The position numbers were made by a program, and so were the translations under genes. The notes beneath the pieces are model-generated. The model saw only the letters and a program-made list of their open reading frames with translations, did not search any database and was not told where the DNA came from. Source: Doris montereyensis (lineage: Eukaryota > Mollusca > Gastropoda > Nudibranchia > Dorididae). From it: 64,000 nucleotides of DNA. This document shows positions 61,401-64,000 of this stretch, in pieces; positions within the stretch are counted from its first letter, which is position 1, and every line of letters starts with the position of its first letter. The stretch covers positions 1 through 64,000 of the forward strand of contig JAXRKP010002057.1 in the NCBI GenBank assembly GCA_037039925.1, in the 5' to 3' direction.

Positions 61401-63622
61401 CATGACCACTTTTTAATCATGACTACTTGCTCCTGATGACAGTTTTGAAGCAAACATGGTGGAGATGGTTGACACATTTTGCAATACTCCACTTGGTATT
61501 TCTGCACACTTTTTCATTTTTGGGGAGCTGGAGACGTCACTGTCTAGAATCTAAATTTAGTATATCTATAATCTATACCAAACCTAATCTAGAAAACATG
61601 ACCAAAGTTTAGATCTAATTCTCAGTTTTAATCTTAGATAAATCTATCTAGAATCTAGTAGTTATAATCCAGGAATGATTTCCCTCCAACAAATCACACA
61701 TAAAAAATGGAATCACACAGAGCTAGTTCTAGCAACAACGTGAACGACTGGTCTCTGTCAATTCATGACAAAGAAAACAATAGTGCTTGTATTGAACGAA
61801 GATGAATGATTCAATGAAGGCAACCAGCAACACCGCTGTTAATTCCTTCTGGTCGGTACTTAGTGCCAGTAAAGTAGTCGGCCAAGGATGTTGCACAATA
61901 AGGTTAGGCTAGAGTTAAGTATCGATAAAGAAATAACACATAAAGATGAATGGTAAATTATGGTATCGACAATATCACAAAGGATGTCGAAGAGCAAAGA
62001 CATCGTTTACATCCAGGGCCCTTGACAGACGAAATCAAATCGGGATCATTGAGTTAAAAAATCGGTAAACTTCTGATATATTGGGATAAGTGGCAGATTT
62101 GAAGATTGTACAAAATAATAAATTTTCATAAAATCAATCTTGTAATAAAACTAAAAATGTGTTATAATTGTCATAAAAACAACCTGATATTTTTTTTACA
62201 TATATTTCATAATTGTCGTTAAAACAATATTGCCATCGCAATGCTCATGCTGTAAGAACAACATTATTTTTAAAGTCTCTATCACCATAGCTTTAAATTT
62301 TATTTGATAGGATGCCTTTACTAAAATTCTAGGAAGAAAATGACATTGTGCTTATAACTAAAAGTGAAACTAAAATGCAACAAAAACCTTAATCAAGTAG
62401 GTCTCGCATTTGGGCTTTGATTTCAATTTTCAAGGAATTTGGAAAAGCAAGCAAATTTATATATATATATGCTATTTTCCCTGAATTTTATTTTCGTTAT
62501 GACACTTACCTCTGTGGATAATTTGATGTTGTTCTCTAAGGTATGACAATCCCTTTAAAACCTGAAAAAAACCCAACAAATATCATAACATTAAATGATT
62601 AAAAAATATCGATCTAAATATCAAGAAATGGGAGAAAATAAAAGAATACTGTATTCACATTTACATTTTGTTCTGTAGTAAAGTTCCTTTAAGGCCGGTT
62701 TCAATAGCATGAAGCGGAACAGGTGATAATAATCACCTCTGACCGGGACACTAGTCTGATGCACTCTGAAGCTAGTGCTTGTACCTATTTGCACATGGGT
62801 AGAGTGGGCAAAATGTGTGTTATGTGTCTTTCGATGGAACACAACCCTTGACCTAGCTTTGCACACAGTTCCAACCCGGGACCTCATTGTCTCCAGTTTG
62901 GCAACATTACCGCTCAGCTACCAACGCCACACATTTTGTTCTAATAAATAAAACAAATCATGACAGCAGCAGGCACACATATGATCTTCAAACAAAACAG
63001 GTAAAAATACAACAGAGTAAACTTACAGATACATTGATAATGCCCAGGATGGGCTCTGGAATTCTCCCAGCTTTTCTCAATATTAAATCCAGGATCCACC
63101 ATCCTGAAGAGCAATAAAAATGAGACTTTGTACAAACAAGTTATGATCATAAAAAGGAGAAGCAGAAGGAGAATAAAACGAAGCAGAAAAAGAACATATT
63201 CCATTCAATGAAACTTATCCAGTCATCCAACTCATGGTGAATTTAGAAAGTGGAAACAGCAATATAAGATAAAAAGAAAAAGTAGGACTTACAAACAGCA
63301 TACCCAAGAAGTAGTAAAAGAAGAAACCTAAAAAGTACTTTTGAAAATGAATTTTGAAGAATTTAACACTTACAACACAAGATTACATGATATCAATCTG
63401 TGACCGTATTGAATCTTACGTTCACATCTTTGTCTATTTGTTTGGTAAATACAGAATAAAAGAAGAAAACTAATGACCATGTATTCATGCAGATGCTGAT
63501 TTCCCATCATTGTAGAAAGCACCATAGTAGCCCACGATGTATGGAGAGTTACATTCATGAAGAACTTTCAATTCTCTAAAGATCTGGTTCCTGACCAACG
63601 GTCTGATTTCTAAGTGGATAAG
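34445..63622 (-). CDS. MAP2K1: MAP kinase kinase 1/2 (MEK), spliced, N-terminus off window
   Basis: Dual-specificity kinase that phosphorylates the Thr and Tyr of the ERK TEY loop in the cytoplasmic Raf-MEK-ERK cascade. Nine exons are visible: N-lobe [20 protein letters not shown] and [20 protein letters not shown]; hinge and alpha-D/E; catalytic loop [32 protein letters not shown] with the two activation serines; (A)[10 protein letters not shown] and [13 protein letters not shown]; an insert plus MAIFELL(D/E)YIVNE in two versions; [20 protein letters not shown]; and [16 protein letters not shown]. The family symbol is used because invertebrates usually have one MEK1/2. The P-loop, AxK lysine and docking-site exons lie beyond 64000. 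The final ~30 codons were not found below 34445. Five single-base indels interrupt the exons as assembled. Introns are rich in minisatellites. Confidence 0.96.
34698..34765 (-). mobile_element. SINE head fragment
   Basis: The minus strand reads tcggcctctcaatcaaaagg, tagtgggttcgaggcgccc, matching the head of the nested SINE at 14330-14380. Only the tRNA-like part is present, directly abutting the next array. Confidence 0.72.
34765..36350. repeat. Minisatellite, ~38-bp unit, heterogeneous
   Basis: About 40 copies of gatgggatctagaacaaaga, gcatctgactatttgcct, with two sub-families: units with or without the gcat insertion, and gaacaaag versus ggtcaaag. Higher-order alternation is visible near 35400-35900. 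Lies in the MEK intron before subdomain XI. Confidence 0.96.
36495..36625 (+). repeat. Dispersed ~130-bp repeat D, copy 1
   Basis: Order of blocks: cattgaaacttaaccc, catccaccaa, ggtgatctcag, gcaagatgaaaga, aagtaggacctaccagcag, attacccaacat. Recurs at 43045, 44615, 56570 and, diverged, at 63225. Confidence 0.8.
36720..37695. repeat. Minisatellite, 41-bp unit
   Basis: About 24 copies of aaatccctccttaaatttgt, cctaaactttcttcatacgt(c). A block of several units at 36770-36950 is repeated almost exactly at 36970-37150, showing a higher-order duplication of about 200 bp. Confidence 0.97.
37852..37913 (-). CDS. MAP2K1: MEK exon: [20 protein letters not shown]
   Basis: 62-nt exon, phase 0 in and 2 out. 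Acceptor tttttgttttacag, donor AGATG|GTACGT. Matches the MEK segment PPPKLP...F..EF.DFV after the YIVNE helix. Fully in frame. Confidence 0.96.
37917..38875 (-). other. MEK intron, nothing recognised
   Basis: A-rich intronic sequence with short AC and AAC microsatellite patches. No exon or mobile element seen. Confidence 0.4.
38880..40310. repeat. Minisatellite, 63-bp unit
   Basis: About 22 copies of gacctgacaatttccacctc, attggtcaaaccacccaagc, tattatcaactttgttctat, tgt. The 63-bp period keeps + frames open for up to 215 codons without other coding evidence. Two alternating variants (aagtttactctattgt and aactttgt(t)(c)attatt) suggest a two-unit higher-order repeat. Confidence 0.97.
40770..41225. 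repeat. Degenerate minisatellite, ~30-bp unit
   Basis: Poorly conserved copies of tcctgtcaagttcatcttca, atatgattttt. The oldest-looking array in the MEK introns. Confidence 0.85.
41510..42270. repeat. Minisatellite, 64-bp unit
   Basis: About twelve copies of agctctaccttacacaaagc, tatttgatcctttacaaagg, aggctgatgtttgtcaccta, tttc, in two alternating types (gtcacctatttcag and gtcatgtatttcaa). Confidence 0.96.
42345..42530. repeat. Minisatellite, 44-bp unit
   Basis: Four copies of gatttcaacataataaaaca, atgaccttactgggtgtgac, aaat. Confidence 0.95.
43045..43170 (+). repeat. Dispersed repeat D, copy 2
   Basis: Blocks tttaccctgtccacc, atatgtggtgatcccagggt, gaattaagagaaaacaacaa and catctcctgccaac, in the order of the other copies. 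Confidence 0.8.
43183..44470. repeat. Minisatellite, 36-bp unit
   Basis: About 35 copies of cccatcccagctaatgagtt, ttgagttgctttgctt. The 36-bp period (12 codons) leaves long open frames on both strands (up to 278 codons). Variants such as agc/aac on the minus strand change Ser to Asn freely, and occasional insertions shift the frame, so no protein is supported. Confidence 0.98.
44615..44770 (+). repeat. Dispersed repeat D, copy 3 (plus partial copy)
   Basis: Blocks aaatttaccccgttcatcac, atacggtgatctcagggtga, agcaagatgaaaga, agaaggacttggcagtagat. A partial copy (caccaaatgtggtgatctcg) sits at 44550-44570 immediately before it. Confidence 0.82.
45290..45662. repeat. CATA/CACA simple repeats and a G19 run
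   Basis: Imperfect cata, caca and tacatgca stretches, followed by 19 consecutive G at 45643-45661. Low complexity; no gene. Confidence 0.85.
46190..47035. repeat. Minisatellite, 45-bp unit, decaying rightward
   Basis: About ten clean copies of ctccattcccatctaatagt, ttttacgtatgcctcagtat, aaaat (46210-46620), then six to eight progressively diverged copies that retain acatatgctacagtataaaa to about 47035. Confidence 0.95.
47335..48090. repeat. Minisatellite, 44-bp unit
   Basis: About 17 copies of gagctctcactagtctcagt, caattgatgtgaaataacac, taca. The left copies are more diverged. Confidence 0.96.
48091..49563 (-). other. MEK intron, nothing recognised
   Basis: AT-rich sequence directly downstream (in gene sense) of the distal alternative exon. 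No array, exon or mobile element is seen. Confidence 0.4.
49564..49661 (-). CDS. MAP2K1: MEK alternative exon B (distal), intact
   Basis: 98-nt exon, phase 1 in and 0 out. Acceptor cttgcatctctag, donor AATGAG|GTATGT. It encodes (G)[19 protein letters not shown] followed by [13 protein letters not shown]. The second half is the conserved MEK helix before PPPxLP; the first half is the variable proline-rich insert. In mammalian MEK1 the insert carries the ERK feedback and PAK sites (Thr292, Ser298) and affects Raf coupling. A similar exon with another insert lies at 54683-54767. The frame is intact and joins both neighbours. Confidence 0.94.
49670..52720 (-). other. MEK intron, low-complexity patches
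   Basis: No exon is recognised. Purine-rich patches lie at 50560-50780 and 51005-51060. A 55-bp direct duplication containing ctatttatagcatt and caccaaatctaaaggtgact lies at 51213-51320. Confidence 0.5.
52725..53225. repeat. Minisatellite, ~48-bp unit
   Basis: About ten copies of tatagttacttctttaatat, gaacaaccccaatagaacaa, accaaaag. Confidence 0.96.
53835..54160. repeat. ~140-bp direct duplication with C-runs
   Basis: The block ggcatgtcttcaaaggtcaa through caactggttttaaaa occurs at about 53840-53925 and again at 53980-54062. Each copy is followed by a C-run and cttgtattttcc. The C-runs are 10, 23 (54064-54086) and 19 (54141-54159) long. On the MEK sense strand these are G-runs. Confidence 0.92.
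54683..54767 (-). CDS. MAP2K1: MEK alternative exon A (proximal)
   Basis: 85-nt exon with acceptor ttcctttgcag and donor AATGAG|GTAACT. It ends in [13 protein letters not shown], preceded by [11 protein letters not shown], a different insert from exon B. To join the upstream exon (phase 1) one base is missing at about 54752-54757; otherwise the frame is open. Against exon B, five of the 13 codons of the shared helix differ, four synonymously and one Asp/Glu, which is the pattern of purifying selection on both copies. It could instead be a decaying duplicate. Confidence 0.8.
54768..55445 (-). other. MEK intron, nothing recognised
   Basis: AT-rich intron between alternative exon A and the next array. 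No structure seen. Confidence 0.4.
55450..56450. repeat. Minisatellite, ~60-bp unit
   Basis: About 16 copies of aagctcaacaggatgcacta, gaagatagtcacccagtcta, taaatactgtaaaaccgct, with several internal deletions. Confidence 0.95.
56570..56705 (+). repeat. Dispersed repeat D, copy 4
   Basis: Blocks ctgaaatttactatatacac, catatgcagtgatctcaggg, tgaattgagaggaaacagca, aagatagaact-like tail and cccaccaactgcccac. Confidence 0.82.
57318..57508 (-). CDS. MAP2K1: MEK exon: PERLQG to start of insert
   Basis: 191-nt exon, phase 0 in and 1 out. Acceptor tttattttccattcag, donor CAAAG|GTACGT. Encodes [10 protein letters not shown], then, after one extra base in CCC (57478-57480 as GGG on the + strand), [37 protein letters not shown] and [16 protein letters not shown]. 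The indel lies inside a perfectly conserved motif, so an assembly error is likely. The preceding codon is Ala (SYMAPER; MSPER in mammals). Confidence 0.95.
57870..58080. repeat. Tandem repeat copying a MEK 5' splice site
   Basis: Four copies of a ~62-64-bp unit. Read on the minus strand, each contains gtaagttatagtctcaattt; the last copy on the + strand is the authentic donor of the catalytic-loop exon (ATGGCA|GTAAGT). The part of the unit that would be exonic aligns loosely with the exon end (ttgtccctacaaagga versus tcgttcctacaaaaga). Confidence 0.85.
58061..58185 (-). CDS. MAP2K1: MEK exon: catalytic loop, DFG, activation segment
   Basis: 125-nt exon, phase 1 in and 0 out, with no indels. 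Encodes (D)[35 protein letters not shown] and TRSYMA. It holds the catalytic-loop Lys and Asn, the Mg-binding DFG and the two serines (IDSMANS; Ser218/Ser222 in human MEK1) phosphorylated by Raf. Acceptor tttatgactag, donor ATGGCA|GTAAGT. Confidence 0.97.
58190..60665 (-). other. MEK intron with a CpG-rich patch
   Basis: No exon recognised. A CpG-rich patch at 58680-58830 (gtcgcgacgccaccatattt) and ttatggcgaccatgtcg at about 59172-59188 contrast with the AT-rich surroundings and contain YY1-like ATGGCG/CCAT cores. Whether this is an internal promoter is unknown. Confidence 0.3.
60670..61410 (-). mobile_element. Internally deleted hAT-like transposase
   Basis: The minus strand, from the right, reads an N-terminal part [50 protein letters not shown] repeat-containing stretch follows ([15 protein letters not shown] and [15 protein letters not shown], a ~75-bp tandem duplication at 61085-61220). 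The C-terminal dimerisation motif [20 protein letters not shown] comes last. The catalytic middle of the transposase is absent, so this is a non-autonomous deletion derivative. Family assignment rests on the HSNAxxERVFSLxRK motif typical of hAT-like elements. Confidence 0.75.
61415..62505 (-). other. MEK intron, nothing recognised
   Basis: AT-rich. Several tagat(c/t)tag motifs lie at 61540-61680, possibly the degraded end of the hAT-like element. No exon seen. Confidence 0.4.
62510..62561 (-). CDS. MAP2K1: MEK exon: [17 protein letters not shown]
   Basis: 52-nt exon, phase 0 in and 1 out. Acceptor gggtttttttcag, donor CACAGAG|GTAAGT. Encodes the alpha-E helix up to the HR of HRD. The Asp codon is completed in the next exon. 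Frame intact. Confidence 0.95.
62690..62935 (-). mobile_element. tRNA-derived SINE
   Basis: On the minus strand the head reads gttggtagctgagcggtaat (A-box TAGCTGAGCGG) and gtcccgggttggaactgtg (B-box-like), followed by a ~170-bp body. The body differs from the SINE at 14072. It cannot be a tRNA gene because the arms do not pair properly and there is no acceptor stem. Confidence 0.75.
63027..63103 (-). CDS. MAP2K1: MEK exon: MDGGS to alpha-E start
   Basis: 77-nt exon between acceptor attgctcttcag and donor GTATCT|GTAAGT. Encodes DGGS, then, one base missing near 63091, [20 protein letters not shown] and VS. All residues fit MEK (MDGGSLD.(V/I)L.(K/R)AGRIPE.ILG), so the missing base is probably an assembly error. 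As assembled the frame would end shortly after DGGS. Confidence 0.93.
63225..63300 (+). repeat. Dispersed repeat D, diverged copy 5
   Basis: Retains actcatggtgaattta, ggaaacagcaatataagata and aaagtaggacttacaaacag in the order of the other copies. Confidence 0.6.
63478..63622 (-). CDS. MAP2K1: MEK exon: N-lobe LIHLEI to gatekeeper/hinge
   Basis: 145-nt exon. Acceptor tgcattttattcccag, donor TACATG|GTCATT. Encodes [39 protein letters not shown], then G(E)ISICM(E)YM after supplying two missing bases, one in CCC (63503-63505) and one at 63486. It contains the alpha-C glutamate (FREL) and the gatekeeper region. The next residue upstream should be the end of ARK, whose exon lies beyond the window. 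Confidence 0.95.
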
Positions 63623-64000
63623 CTGGGAATAAAATGCAACAACGTAAGAATAACAAGAAATGACAAATCTTTGTTTTTCAAGTCCTTTGGCAGAAAACAA
63701 ATTATGATTACTTATGGCAAATAAACACAATTATCAATACAATGCAAACTCTACTACATCAAATTCTTAATTAGATACAGCTTGGGAAGCAGACAAAACA
63801 GGCATTTAGGCGAAAGTAGGTCAGGGGCAACAATTTTGGTAGGCTATTTCTGTGACGTTGGATTTCCTAGTGACTTGCCAATTTCGTCCAGGATTTGAAG
63901 CTTCTTTTTTGTTAATCATTTCCTGGTTTATTTTTTTCTCTCTTCCAGATGTAGATCTATATGTAGCTATGCAAAATTCAAGTTGTTACTATGGAGGCTA
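63623..64000 (-). other. MEK intron up to the window edge
   Basis: No P-loop exon (GxGNGG) is seen in these bases, so the N-terminal MEK exons must lie to the right. Confidence 0.6.

Noticed and set aside
54683..63622. MEK locus as a processed pseudogene
   Set aside because: All exons are separated by introns with proper splice sites, and conserved kinase residues are intact.
63478..63622. Programmed ribosomal frameshifting in MEK
   Set aside because: Shifts occur at several unrelated sites in both directions without slippery heptamers; sequence error is simpler.

Overview
The window is nuclear DNA of an animal, most likely a mollusc or another lophotrochozoan. It has long AT-rich introns, GT-AG splice sites, many LINE, SINE, MITE and hAT remnants, and an exceptional load of minisatellites. 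There is no bacterial-style gene packing. The taxon is an inference from this repeat character and from the conservation of the one gene I can name.

Two spliced genes can be supported. (1) On the + strand, seven exons between about 498 and 12481 join with compatible phases into a coiled-coil protein of roughly 545-605 residues that I do not recognise. (2) On the - strand, from beyond 63622 down to 34445, lies a MAP kinase kinase of the MEK1/2 type (MAP2K1/2; Dsor1 in flies). Nine exons are visible. They run from the end of the N-lobe through the HRD/catalytic loop, the DFG and the doubly phosphorylated activation segment, the APE region and the proline-rich insert to kinase subdomain XI. The P-loop exons lie beyond the right edge, and the exon for the last ~30 residues was not found. 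The exon carrying the insert and the MAIFELL(D/E)YIVNE helix is present twice, with different inserts. The phases allow one or the other, but not both in series.

Layout: 1-12.5 kb, gene 1 with minisatellites in its introns. 13.1-16.8 kb, a dead LINE carrying a nested SINE. 16.8-31.5 kb, no confident gene: a 2.7-kb array at 22-24.6 kb, a second array at 26.3-27.6 kb next to a 46-N gap, two copies of a MITE and two copies of a ~620-bp repeat. 31.5-34.1 kb, two LINE fragments meeting in opposite orientations. 34.4-64 kb, the MEK gene, whose introns hold about a dozen further arrays, copies of a ~130-bp dispersed repeat, an internally deleted hAT transposase and SINEs. Summing my array boundaries by eye, tandem repeats cover about 20 kb, close to a third of the window.

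Two themes stand out. First, in three introns the minisatellite unit contains a copy of the adjacent exon's 5' splice site, as if the array had grown by tandem duplication of the exon-intron junction. Second, several well-conserved exons carry single-base indels, mostly at homopolymers, which I read as base-level assembly errors and not as gene decay.
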